Below the pieces are notes generated by a model, which was given only the letters and a program-made list of their open reading frames with translations, had not been told where the DNA came from and ran no database searches. 64,000 nt of DNA, from NCBI GenBank assembly GCA_027618565.1, contig JAQCEQ010000007.1:1-64000 (forward strand). Reading direction: 5' to 3'. A program made the position numbers and the translations under genes. This document shows, piece after piece, positions 26,384-35,154 of the stretch (positions are counted from its first letter, which is position 1; each line of letters opens with the position of its first letter). This stretch comes from Planctomycetota bacterium. GTDB lineage: Bacteria > Planctomycetota > Phycisphaerae > Phycisphaerales > SM1A02.

Positions 26384-29300
26384 ATGAAGAGCCTGACGAC
26401 CCGATTCATCCTCATCGCTGCGCTGACGGCCCTCTGTGCCTGGAGCCTCTTCCCGCTCGACCATGCCATCAAGCTGGGCAAGGACCTGCGCGGTGGCGTG
26501 AGCCTCCTGTACGCAGTGGAGCTCCCCGAGGGCGCGCCAAGCCAGGGCATCGTGTCCCAGGTCATCGACAGCCTGAAGCGTCGGGTGAATCCGCAGGGCG
26601 TCCTGGACATCTCCTTCCAGCCGCAGGGGCGCGACCGCATCGAGATCGTCATGCCTCTGCCCGGCGAGGACGTGAAGGCGCTGCAGTCGGCCTACCGCGA
26701 GCAACTTGCGACCGTAAGCGCCAAGATGGATCTCACGGCTCGTGCGCTGGATGCAGCCTTGGAGCGAGGCACAGCCGCGGACTTGGTGCCTGCACCCGAT
26801 GACGGCGCAACGGCGGCCAGCAGCCGGCGCGACACGCTGGAGCGGCTGCAGGGTACGTACGACCAAGAGCGCTCGGAACGAGCGCGATATCTCGAAGCCA
26901 TCCAGCGCGGTGCGGACGCGTCCGAGCTTGGACCCATCGAGATGCGGATCGCCCAGTTCGAGATTGACATCGAGCGCCTGAAGACGACGGCACTGTCGTC
27001 TGCGATCAGCCCCTCGCGCCTGGAGCGCGCGATCCGCCTGAGTGCGCAGCCCGTCGCCGTCAAGGACGCCAAGGGTCGGACGCAGCGGGATGCCGACGGC
27101 AAGCCCGTGCTGGGACCCTCGCCGCGTGAGGCGGAACTGGCGGCGCTCCGTTCCCAGGTTCCCGACCTCACCAGCGAGATCGAGGCGCTCGCCAGCGCGT
27201 ATGACGTGTACGCCGCCGTCGTCACCGGGTACGACGACCCCGAGGACCTGAAGCGGCTGCTCCGCTCCGCCGGCGTCCTGGAATTCCGCATCGCCGTGAG
27301 CGCGCGTGACCCACAGGGCGTCAGCGTGGCCAGCCTCCGCCAGCAACTCGCCGAGCGAGGCCCCGATGCCACCGAGAGTCCCGTCGCGCATTGGTATCCG
27401 CTGAACAGCCTGGACCAGTGGTACGAGACGCCGGGCGAGCTGGAACAACTGCTGGCCAACCCCGAGGGCTACCTGCAGGGCCGGGACCTCGTCGCCACCA
27501 CCCACGACGGCCAGATCTACATACTCCTCTACACGACGGATGCGATGAGCATGACCCATGGCGGGGAGGCCGCGTGGGCGATGAAGCGCGCGTTCGCCGA
27601 CCGCGACGAATTGGGCAAGCCCTGCGTCGCGTTCCAGACGGACCAGCAGGGCGGCCTCCTGATGGCCAAGCTGACCGGCTCCAACCTCGGGCGCCCCATG
27701 GCGATCGTGCTGGACGGCGAGGTGTACACGGCGCCGACACTGCAGAGCCAGATCGCCGGGAGTGGCCGGATCACGGGCAAGTTCTCAATCGCCGACATCA
27801 CCTACCTGATTCGTGTGCTGGAGGGCGGCGAGCTAGAGGCCAAGCTGAGCGAGGAGCCGGTTTCCATCAGCATCCTCGGTCCCTCCATCGGCCGAGACAA
27901 CCTGACTCGCGGCCTGGACGCCGTGTTCTATTCCGTCATCGCCACAGCGGTGATCATGCTCCTCTACTACCTGGTGTCAGGACTGGTAGCGGTCGTCTGC
28001 CTGGTGCTCAACGGCATCATGCTCTTCGGCGTGATGGCCATGATCGATGGCACATTCACCTTGCCCGGCCTGGCCGGCGTCGCCCTCACCATGGGCATGG
28101 CCGTGGACGCAAATGTGCTCATTTTCGAGCGCCTGCGCGAGGAGTTGACGGACGCCGGCGCGGAGATTCGCGAGGGCATCAAGACCGCCTACGCCCGTGC
28201 CTTCAGCGCCATCATCGACGGCAACATCACCAACCTCATCGTCTGCATCGTGCTGTACCAGACGGCGGCGACGGAAGTGAAGGGCTTTGCGCTGACGCTG
28301 GCCATCGGCGTGCTGACCACGCTGTTCACCGCGCTCTTCGTGTCGCGATGGATGTTCGATGTCCTGACCGGGCCACTCGGGCTGCGCTCGCTCCCGATGG
28401 TGACGACGCTTGTGCCGGCGATCGGTCGACGCCTGACACCGACCATCGACTGGTTCCGCTGGCGATTCGTGTTCTGGACCCTGTGTGCGGCACTGGTCGC
28501 GGCGTCGCTTGTCTCCATCGCCGGGCTTGGACGAAACATTTTGGAGACAGAATTCCGCGGCGGCATCACGATGACGCTTTCGATGCGGGCAGCCCGCGAC
28601 GGTGAACCTGCGGATGCCGCGGGCCGCCTCCTCGTGGCACGCGATGAGGTGGAGCGACGCGTTCGAGAGGCCGGCGCGGGCGCTGGCGCCGCGCGCGGGG
28701 TCCCCGAGCTGTGGTCGGCGACGGTGCTCACCGTGGGAGATCCGGATGGGCAGTTCAGGGCCTCCAGTTTCCAGGTGAAGGTCGCCAATCCCGCCGATCT
28801 CGGTCCCGACGAGACCGTGACGAACGAGGTGGTCGACGCGGTCGCCACGACCTTCGCTGATGTCCTGAATGTCACGATGCCCTCCACCTTCGCGGGAAGC
28901 GGATCGACCGACGGCGCTGCGCAGACGCGCCCCATCGTGGCCGCGCGCCTGGGTGACTCCACCGGCCAGTCGGCCCACACGCAGGATGTCCGGGAGTTCC
29001 AGGGCGGCGTTGCCGTCCTCATCTCGGACCTCCAGCCAGCATTGTCGATCAAGGAAGTGGAGGCCCGGCTGGCGCGCATGCGTGCGCAGCCCGACTTCTC
29101 TTCGATCTCCGGGCGCGAGTCCGAGGTGATTGGCCTCGACCCAGCGGGCGAGGTGGGAGGCGAGCAGACCTATCGGACGCTCGCCATCGTCTCGGTCGAC
29201 CCAAAGGCGCTCCTGGAGAAGGTGGACGCCTCCACCTGGGACCGCGTCGTGGCACAGCCGGAGTGGGCTCTGGCCAGTGCCGCGCTGGGGCAAAAGCTCT

Positions 29301-29932
29301 CGATGGACCAAGTGAGCAGTTTCTCCCCTGAGGTGGCGGAAAACCTGGCGGCCAGCGCGATCGTGGCGGTGATCCTGAGCCTCATCGGGATGCTCCTCTA
29401 CATTTGGCTTCGGTTCTCCAGCTTCCGGTACTCCTTCGCGACGATTGTGTCGCTGGCGTTCAACGTGATTGTCTGCTTGGGTGCGGTCTCCCTGAGCATC
29501 CGCCTGGCGGGCGGCGCGATGGCGCAGACGCTCCTGGTGGAGAGCTTCCGGATCGACCTCAATGTCATCGCCGGCCTGCTCACGATCATCGGGTACTCGC
29601 TCAACGACACGATCGTGATCCTCGACCGCGTGCGCGAGAATCGCGGTCGCCTTCCGTACGCCGATGTGGCGTGCATTAATCGGTCGATCAACCAGACTTT
29701 TTCTCGGACGCTCCTCACCGGCGGCACCACGCTGGCGACGGCGACGATCCTGTATTGGTACGGCGGGACGGGCATCCGTCCCTTTGCGTTCACTTTCGTC
29801 GTCGGCTTGGTCGCCGGCACCGCCTCCAGCATCGTCATCGCCGCGCTCCTGTGCCGGGCGCGACCGGTGGCTGTTGCTGAGGAGGGGCCGGGGGCGGTCG
29901 ACAGCAGGGCACACCTCACGCACGAAGCGTGA
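26384..29932 (+). CDS. secDF: Fused protein translocase subunit SecDF
   Basis: A 1182-residue fusion of SecD and SecF. SecD: first helix near 8-25, LGKDLRGGVSLLY, a periplasmic P1 domain carrying an inserted charged, probably coiled-coil segment (about 110-260), DGEVYTAPTLQSQIAGSG, then five helices with GMAVDANVLIFERLREEL. SecF begins near residue 690 with a helix followed by LGRNILETEFRGGITMTLSM, a periplasmic domain, and helices with GYSLNDTIVILDRVRENR. It uses the proton gradient to pull exported proteins through SecYEG. Fusion of the two is common in planctomycetes and in Bacillus. The P1 insertion makes it longer than usual. Confidence 0.95.
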   Translation: MKSLTTRFILIAALTALCAWSLFPLDHAIKLGKDLRGGVSLLYAVELPEGAPSQGIVSQVIDSLKRRVNPQGVLDISFQPQGRDRIEIVMPLPGEDVKALQSAYREQLATVSAKMDLTARALDAALERGTAADLVPAPDDGATAASSRRDTLERLQGTYDQERSERARYLEAIQRGADASELGPIEMRIAQFEIDIERLKTTALSSAISPSRLERAIRLSAQPVAVKDAKGRTQRDADGKPVLGPSPREAELAALRSQVPDLTSEIEALASAYDVYAAVVTGYDDPEDLKRLLRSAGVLEFRIAVSARDPQGVSVASLRQQLAERGPDATESPVAHWYPLNSLDQWYETPGELEQLLANPEGYLQGRDLVATTHDGQIYILLYTTDAMSMTHGGEAAWAMKRAFADRDELGKPCVAFQTDQQGGLLMAKLTGSNLGRPMAIVLDGEVYTAPTLQSQIAGSGRITGKFSIADITYLIRVLEGGELEAKLSEEPVSISILGPSIGRDNLTRGLDAVFYSVIATAVIMLLYYLVSGLVAVVCLVLNGIMLFGVMAMIDGTFTLPGLAGVALTMGMAVDANVLIFERLREELTDAGAEIREGIKTAYARAFSAIIDGNITNLIVCIVLYQTAATEVKGFALTLAIGVLTTLFTALFVSRWMFDVLTGPLGLRSLPMVTTLVPAIGRRLTPTIDWFRWRFVFWTLCAALVAASLVSIAGLGRNILETEFRGGITMTLSMRAARDGEPADAAGRLLVARDEVERRVREAGAGAGAARGVPELWSATVLTVGDPDGQFRASSFQVKVANPADLGPDETVTNEVVDAVATTFADVLNVTMPSTFAGSGSTDGAAQTRPIVAARLGDSTGQSAHTQDVREFQGGVAVLISDLQPALSIKEVEARLARMRAQPDFSSISGRESEVIGLDPAGEVGGEQTYRTLAIVSVDPKALLEKVDASTWDRVVAQPEWALASAALGQKLSMDQVSSFSPEVAENLAASAIVAVILSLIGMLLYIWLRFSSFRYSFATIVSLAFNVIVCLGAVSLSIRLAGGAMAQTLLVESFRIDLNVIAGLLTIIGYSLNDTIVILDRVRENRGRLPYADVACINRSINQTFSRTLLTGGTTLATATILYWYGGTGIRPFAFTFVVGLVAGTASSIVIAALLCRARPVAVAEEGPGAVDSRAHLTHEA

Positions 29933-29952
29933 CACAGAAGCAGGGCACCATC

Positions 29953-30747
29953 ATGAGCAAGGCCACGCAAGGCGCACTTTTCCTCCTCGCCATCGTTTTC
30001 CTGGGATTGGGCGGCTACTACCTCTTCGTCGCTCCGGAGCCATCGGGCGGCATCCAGGACCCTAGTGCGGTGGGGGAGGTCCCAGGCACGGGCAACGGTC
30101 CCGGGACGCTCGGTGTGGAACACCCGGAGGCGTTCGATTTCACCAACCTCGACTCGCCCGTCAACGCTCAGGGCGTCGCCGCCACAGAGGTTGGAGGCAT
30201 GCCCGCCAACGAGGTCACCGATTCAAGGCCCGGCGCCGGTGCAGGCATCCCCGAAACGGGTGCCACGGTGGCGGCGGGGGGCGGAGCGATTCCGGCGATC
30301 GCGCCCGACGCAACCTTTGGGGCGACGCCGCCGGTGGCTCCGGTGGTTACCGCGCCAGCCGAGCCATCGTTCACCCTCTACACGATCAAGAAGAAAGACA
30401 CCTTCACTTCGATCGCGGCTCACTTCTACGGCTCCAAGGGATCTGCAGATGTGCTGGTGAAGGCCAACCCTGGCATCGACCCCAATCTCCTCAAGATCGG
30501 CAGCACCATCAAGATTCCACGCGTCGAAGGCGCCACGTCGCTCAGCACGCCAACCGGCGGCGGGTCGACTGGCACCGGCGACGAATACACGGTCGCGGAT
30601 GGAGACACGCTCTCCACGATCAGCGAGAAGTTCTACGGTTCGCAGAAGCACTGGGAGGCGATCTACGACGCCAACAAGAGCACCATTGGAAGCGATCCAG
30701 GCCGGCTCAAGAAGGGGATGAAGCTGCGCATTCCAGCAAAGCCCTGA
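29953..30747 (+). CDS. Membrane-anchored protein with two LysM domains
   Basis: A 264-residue protein. A single N-terminal hydrophobic segment (GALFLLAIVFLGLGGYYLF, in part) anchors it. A Gly/Ala/Pro/Val-rich linker runs to about residue 140. Two LysM domains follow: TLYTIKKKDTFTSIAAHFYG...IKIPR and EYTVADGDTLSTISEKFYG...LRIPAKP. LysM binds N-acetylglucosamine polymers such as peptidoglycan. It sits directly after secDF, with a GTG alternative start at 29929 overlapping the secDF stop. Confidence 0.85.
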   Translation: MSKATQGALFLLAIVFLGLGGYYLFVAPEPSGGIQDPSAVGEVPGTGNGPGTLGVEHPEAFDFTNLDSPVNAQGVAATEVGGMPANEVTDSRPGAGAGIPETGATVAAGGGAIPAIAPDATFGATPPVAPVVTAPAEPSFTLYTIKKKDTFTSIAAHFYGSKGSADVLVKANPGIDPNLLKIGSTIKIPRVEGATSLSTPTGGGSTGTGDEYTVADGDTLSTISEKFYGSQKHWEAIYDANKSTIGSDPGRLKKGMKLRIPAKP

Positions 30748-30780
30748 CGAGCGCCGCCGCGCAGAGACAGACGGAATCCA

Positions 30781-31806
30781 ATGACAAAGGCAGTGCTGAT
30801 CGAAGGGGACGGTATCGGTCCAGAGGTGAGTGCCGCGGTTGTCCGCATCCTTGGCGAGGCGGGCGCGGACATCCAGTGGGAGCGACACCAAGCCGGTCTG
30901 GCCGCCATCGAGGCGGGATCCACCAAGACGCTGCCGGATGCAACCGTCGAGGCCGTCCGTCGGAACGGCATCGCGCTCAAGGGTCCCTGCACCACGCCCG
31001 TGGGCGGTGGATTCTCAAGCGTGAATGTCGCCATTCGCAAGGCCTGCAACCTCTATGCCGCGCTGCGCCCGGTGCGATCGCTGGCCGGGCACGCCACCCG
31101 GTACTCCGATGTCGACATCATCGTCGTTCGCGAGAACACGGAAGGGCTGTACGCCGGCATCGAGAACGAGATCACTCCCGGCGTCGTCACCAGCCTCAAG
31201 GTGGCCACTCGGACGGCCTGCACGCGCATCGCGGAGTTTGGCATGCGCATGGCGGTGGACCGCGGCCGGAAGAAGGTCAGCGTCTTCCACAAGGCCAACA
31301 TCATGAAGCTCTCGGATGGGCTCTTCATCCGGTGCGCCCACGAGGTCTGGGAGGCTGCCTACACGGACCGGCTTGAGTACGAGGAGCTCATCATCGATGC
31401 GGCGTGCATGCGACTCGTCCAGGACCCGACCCGGTTCGATGTCGTCTTGATGGAAAACCTCTACGGCGACGTCATCAGCGACCTCTGCGCCGGGCTGGTG
31501 GGTGGCCTCGGCGTGACGCCCGGCGCGAACATCGGCGACGAGGCGGCGGTCTTCGAGGCTGTCCACGGCTCCGCACCCGACATTGCCGGCAAGGGGGTGG
31601 CCAACCCGCTCGCACTCCTGATGTCCGGCGTGATGATGCTCAATCACTTGGCGGTTGCTCGCAGTGACACCCGGCACAAAGCCGTCGCGACCCGAATCCG
31701 GGACGCCTACAACCAGGCGATCATCGACGGGTGCAAGACGAGGGACCTGGACGGTTCGCTTGGGACCGAGGCCTTCGCGGACGCCGTGATCTCACGCCTC
31801 AGGTAG
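30781..31806 (+). CDS. Isocitrate dehydrogenase, NAD-type (IDH3-like)
   Basis: A 341-residue decarboxylating dehydrogenase. It starts with LIEGDGIGPEV; the substrate loop SSVNVAIRKACNLYAALRPVRS has the Ser, Asn and Arg used by isocitrate enzymes, whereas isopropylmalate enzymes have a different residue set. VRENTEGLYAGIEN, KANIMKLSDGLF, and the end motif NLYGDVISDLCAGLVGG followed by AVFEAVHGSAPDIAGKG are all family landmarks. The short length and the coenzyme loop region resemble NAD-dependent IDH. It converts isocitrate to 2-oxoglutarate in the TCA cycle. LeuB or homoisocitrate dehydrogenase are less likely alternatives. Confidence 0.85.
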   Translation: MTKAVLIEGDGIGPEVSAAVVRILGEAGADIQWERHQAGLAAIEAGSTKTLPDATVEAVRRNGIALKGPCTTPVGGGFSSVNVAIRKACNLYAALRPVRSLAGHATRYSDVDIIVVRENTEGLYAGIENEITPGVVTSLKVATRTACTRIAEFGMRMAVDRGRKKVSVFHKANIMKLSDGLFIRCAHEVWEAAYTDRLEYEELIIDAACMRLVQDPTRFDVVLMENLYGDVISDLCAGLVGGLGVTPGANIGDEAAVFEAVHGSAPDIAGKGVANPLALLMSGVMMLNHLAVARSDTRHKAVATRIRDAYNQAIIDGCKTRDLDGSLGTEAFADAVISRLR

Positions 31807-31820
31807 GACCTGAGTTTCTC

Positions 31821-32822
31821 CTACCGACCCGCCGGGAGTGACTGCAAGAACACCGTGATCGCATCCCGCGTGGCCAGCGGCGCGTCGGCGAAGATCACAT
31901 GACCGGCGCCGGGAATCAAGGCGCCTGTGGCGTGTGGCATTCGATCCAAGAAGACCGGGAGGCACGAGGGGTCGATCACCAAGTCACCGTCACCAAAGAG
32001 CACCAGCGTGGGTTGCTGCACCGATGGAAGGCAGGCGGTGACGCCATCCTCCAGCAGCCACGCACCAAGCGAATCGGCCGCGCGGTCGCGAGCCTCCATC
32101 GTCGTGATCGCCTCATCCACCAAGTAGGCCCTGATCGGTCCTGGCGTGGCCGGCGGGTGGACAAACACCAGTTTGATCATTCGATCGAAGTCTTCCGTCG
32201 AGGCAATCCGTAGCGGATGCCCACCCTCCCGGACTGACCTCACGAACTCATTCTCGACGGGCGCCTTGACGCCGGCGGGCGCCAGCAGGACGAGGGCGCA
32301 GACCGCATCGGGATGCGCGTGGGCGTAGGCCGTCGCCAGCGCCCCACCCATGCTGGTGCCCACCACCAAGGCGGGCTTCGCAGACACTCCTGTGGCAAAT
32401 CGATCGATGTAGGCCACCAGCTGCTCAGGCGAGTACGACGAGACTGACTCGGGGTCTGACTGCCCGAATGGAGGCAGGTCCGGCGCAACGAACCGATGCC
32501 CGGGAAACATCTGCGAAATCAGGAAGCTGGATTCCTTGCTGGTCCCAAACCCATGGAGGCAGAGCACGGTCGGAAGCTCCGCGCCGGCGGCGCGTGCGGC
32601 GATCGCGGGTCGCTCCAGGTAGGGCACGACATGTCCGTCGATCGTGACTTCGCGCACATCCATCCCGGTTGCGAAGCACGCCAGGCGAACGCTCACCCAC
32701 TGAAAGCCCGCGGGCCAGTTCCACAGTGCGATCATCGAGGCCACGAAGAGCGCCATCACGATCACCATTCCCTTGGCAACGCGGCGGAGGAGCGAGGGCT
32801 TCTTGGGTCGAGTGTCAGTCAT
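31821..32822 (-). CDS. Membrane-anchored alpha/beta hydrolase
   Basis: A 333-residue protein with an N-terminal helix (VIVMALFVASMIALWNWP) behind a basic KKPSLLRR head. The hydrolase core follows: oxyanion region LCLHGFGTSKESSF, nucleophile elbow VVGTSMGGALATAYA (GxSxG), acid LVLFGDGDLVID and catalytic His in IPGAGHVIFADAP. The substrate is unknown. It overlaps the upstream RluA-type gene by 4 bp (ATGA), so both are probably expressed from one message. Confidence 0.85.
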   Translation of the reverse strand: MTDTRPKKPSLLRRVAKGMVIVMALFVASMIALWNWPAGFQWVSVRLACFATGMDVREVTIDGHVVPYLERPAIAARAAGAELPTVLCLHGFGTSKESSFLISQMFPGHRFVAPDLPPFGQSDPESVSSYSPEQLVAYIDRFATGVSAKPALVVGTSMGGALATAYAHAHPDAVCALVLLAPAGVKAPVENEFVRSVREGGHPLRIASTEDFDRMIKLVFVHPPATPGPIRAYLVDEAITTMEARDRAADSLGAWLLEDGVTACLPSVQQPTLVLFGDGDLVIDPSCLPVFLDRMPHATGALIPGAGHVIFADAPLATRDAITVFLQSLPAGR

Positions 32823-33583
32823 AGGGATGTGCCGTGAGCGTGGCTCGTGGTGAGATTCTCAATCGCTGATCGCAGCGAGAGGGGAAGGTCAGCCACAAAC
32901 GAGTCCGGGACCGGCGCGCGAACAGTGACCGTCCGGCTCCCCAGGGGAACCGAGAGTTCCCATGCATGCAGGCGCAGGTCACTCGGCCCCTTGAACCCAC
33001 TCGTGTTGGGTGGCAAGAGCGGTCGGTACACGCGGTCACCACGCACCGCCGCCCCCTGGAGCGCCAGGTGCACGCGAATCTGGTGCGTCCGCCCGGTCTC
33101 GATGGAGACTTCCAGCAAGGCCAGAGCGCCATCTCTCGCGATGGTCTTCCAGTGGGTCGTGGCTGGGAGGCCGCGTGGGTCCGGGACGACAATGAGCGCA
33201 TCCGTGCGGCGCACCCGCTGCAGCGGTGTCGTGCAGGTCCCCGTGGGATGGGACAGTCGACCCTGCACCACGGCCAGGTATCTCTTCTGCACGGATCGAT
33301 CGGCAAACGCAGCTCGAAGTTCGTCGTAACGCGCCGGGTCGGTGGCGACCACGACCACGCCCGAAGTGTCGCGATCCAGGCGATGCAGCAGGCCATAGTC
33401 GCGTTCCTCTCCAAGGTCACGGAGCGCCGGCCACCGTGCCACCAATCCGTTGAGGAGCGAGTCGCGTTGGTGTCCCAGTCCCGGCTCACTGGCCACGCCT
33501 CGAGGCTTGCACACGAACGCGATGCCATCGCGCTCCTGGAGCACTTCATAAGGAACGCTGGCGTTGGCGGAGGGAATCGACAT
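32819..33583 (-). CDS. RluA-family pseudouridine synthase
   Basis: A 254-residue enzyme without an S4 domain. The catalytic Asp is in LLHRLDRDTSGVVVVA. YLAVVQGRL, RTHQIRVHLALQGAAVRGDRVY and LRLHAWELSVPLG complete the family pattern. Which RNA uridine it isomerises cannot be told; single-domain members often act on tRNA (TruC, RluA types). It is divergent from the aminotransferase gene, with 25 bp between starts. Confidence 0.9.
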   Translation of the reverse strand: MSIPSANASVPYEVLQERDGIAFVCKPRGVASEPGLGHQRDSLLNGLVARWPALRDLGEERDYGLLHRLDRDTSGVVVVATDPARYDELRAAFADRSVQKRYLAVVQGRLSHPTGTCTTPLQRVRRTDALIVVPDPRGLPATTHWKTIARDGALALLEVSIETGRTHQIRVHLALQGAAVRGDRVYRPLLPPNTSGFKGPSDLRLHAWELSVPLGSRTVTVRAPVPDSFVADLPLSLRSAIENLTTSHAHGTSL

Positions 33584-33596
33584 CGTGGCAGCCCCT

Positions 33597-33602
33597 TATG
33601 AT
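33597..33602 (+). promoter_or_regulatory. -10-like hexamer TATGAT, leaderless aminotransferase gene
   Basis: TATGAT ends 6 bases before the ATG at 33609, with no purine-rich ribosome-binding sequence in the spacer CGCAGA. It is one of the clearest examples of the leaderless layout seen across the window. Confidence 0.45.
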
Positions 33603-33608
33603 CGCAGA

Positions 33609-34793
33609 ATGTCATTGGACGCAGGCTGCACACGCACCGCCCGTGCCTTGCGCCCCTTCGGCACGTCCGTCTTTGCCAGAATGAGCGCCCTGGCCAATGT
33701 CCACGGCGCCATCAACTTGGGGCAGGGGTTCCCCGACTTTGACGCTCCGGCCTTCCTTCGCGACAAGGTCAACGCAGCGCTCACCGGCCCCACGGGGCAG
33801 TACGTGCGCAGCATGGGACTCCCGGCTCTGACGAAGGCGATCGCGCACCAAGTGGCGCCACGCCGTGGCGTCATCCCAGATTGGGAGCGAGAGATCGTGG
33901 TGACCTGCGGGGCAACGGAGGGGATCGCTGCCGCGATTCTTGGCATGGTGAATCCCGGCGACGAAGTCATACTCTTCGACCCCGGATACGACTCCTACGC
34001 CGCCTGCGTGGCGATGGCCGGCGCGACAGCGGTGCGAGTCCGGCTGGATCCCGTCACCTTTGCGATTCCCTGGGAACAGCTCGAGCGTGCCTTCAGCGCG
34101 CGCACGCGACTCATCGTCCTCAACAGCCCGCACAACCCGAGCGGCCGCGTGTTTGACATGGACGAGCTCTCGCGCATCGCGGCGCTGGCCATCAAGCACG
34201 ACACGATTGTCTTGAGCGACGAGGTCTACGAACACCTGACCTTCGGGGTCGAGGCGCCATCGATCGCCTCACTTCCAGGCATGCTGGAACGGACGATCGT
34301 GCTCTCCAGCCTGGGGAAGACCTACTCCTGCACCGGATGGAAGATCGGCTGGGCGATCGCGCCACCAGAGCTGGCCAGCGCCGTTCAGTCCGCCCACCAG
34401 TTCCTGACCTTTTGTGCGCCGGCGCCGTTTCAGGCGGCGGCGGCGGCAGTCTTGCACGAACTCATGCCCGGATGCTCGTATCTGCGCGACTATGTGGCGG
34501 ACTACGAGAGTCGACTCGACGCGCTGGCCGATCCGCTGGAGGCAGGGGGGCTTGAAGTTCGTCGACCGCAAGGGACCTACTTCATGCTCCTTCGCACAAG
34601 GCACTATCGAGCAGGGGACGAGGAGTCGACCGCCAGGTGGCTGGTGGAACACGCTCGAGTGGCCACGATCCCGCTGAGCCCGTTCTGCGCTCCGGGGAGC
34701 CCCGAAGGAGGCTGGATCAGGTTGGCCTTTTGCAAGGATCCCGGGGCGCTTGCGGAGGCCGCCAAGCGCCTTGTTGCCGCCCGACAGGATTGA
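33609..34793 (+). CDS. Class I/II PLP-dependent aminotransferase
   Basis: A 394-residue fold-type I aminotransferase. It begins with FARMSALANVHGAINLGQGFPDF, typical of the methionine/kynurenine aminotransferase branch (YbdL, KAT). VTCGATEGIAAAIL, NSPHNPSGRVF, LSDEVYEHLTF and the PLP lysine in LSSLGKTYSCTGWKIGWA follow, then a C-terminal Arg segment WIRLAFCKD. It moves amino groups between aromatic or sulfur amino acids and 2-oxo acids; the exact substrate is not determined. The rplU promoter lies in its last codons. Confidence 0.9.
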   Translation: MSLDAGCTRTARALRPFGTSVFARMSALANVHGAINLGQGFPDFDAPAFLRDKVNAALTGPTGQYVRSMGLPALTKAIAHQVAPRRGVIPDWEREIVVTCGATEGIAAAILGMVNPGDEVILFDPGYDSYAACVAMAGATAVRVRLDPVTFAIPWEQLERAFSARTRLIVLNSPHNPSGRVFDMDELSRIAALAIKHDTIVLSDEVYEHLTFGVEAPSIASLPGMLERTIVLSSLGKTYSCTGWKIGWAIAPPELASAVQSAHQFLTFCAPAPFQAAAAAVLHELMPGCSYLRDYVADYESRLDALADPLEAGGLEVRRPQGTYFMLLRTRHYRAGDEESTARWLVEHARVATIPLSPFCAPGSPEGGWIRLAFCKDPGALAEAAKRLVAARQD

Positions 34794-34802
34794 CGGTAGA
34801 CT
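34774..34802 (+). promoter_or_regulatory. Promoter of rplU
   Basis: TTGCCG (34774-34779) and TAGACT (34797-34802) are separated by 17 bases and are followed by a 31-base leader carrying AAGGAACGAGG before the GTG of rplU. Unlike most promoters in the window, both hexamers are recognisable. Confidence 0.55.
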
Positions 34803-34833
34803 GCCCGATTCCCCCCAAGGAACGAGGACACCC

Positions 34834-35154
34834 GTGTACGCGATCATTGAAGACAGCGGAACCCAGATCAAGGTCAGCCAAGGCGACACCATTGAAGTCG
34901 ATCTGCGAGACCTCCCCGGCGGCGCGGAGTCCGTGGTCTTTGAGCGCGTTCTCGCGATCGGCACCAGCGACGGCACGCCGGCTCGCGTGGGCTCCCCGTA
35001 CTTGGCCGGTGCCTCCGTCCGGGCCACGATCCTGGAAGAGTCTCGCGCCCGCAAGGTGGTCCGTGCGATGTACAAACGTCGCAAGGGCACCCGCCGCGCA
35101 GGCTCGCACCGGCAGGGTTACCTGAAGGTCCGCATCGACGGCATCACTGGCTGA
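34834..35154 (+). CDS. rplU: 50S ribosomal protein L21
   Basis: A 106-residue protein of the normal length. It starts YAIIEDSGTQIKVSQGD, has VFERVLAIG and VRATILEES, and the basic KRRKGTRRAGSHRQGYLKVRI end that contacts 23S rRNA. The start is GTG with an AAGGAACGAGG ribosome-binding site. The usual partner rpmA (L27) does not follow; instead a convergent gene overlaps its last 11 bases. Confidence 0.95.
   Translation: MYAIIEDSGTQIKVSQGDTIEVDLRDLPGGAESVVFERVLAIGTSDGTPARVGSPYLAGASVRATILEESRARKVVRAMYKRRKGTRRAGSHRQGYLKVRIDGITG

Noticed and set aside
27977-29935. 652-codon minus-strand frame opposite secDF
   Set aside because: Charged, low-complexity translation typical of the antisense of a high-GC gene; secDF is certain.
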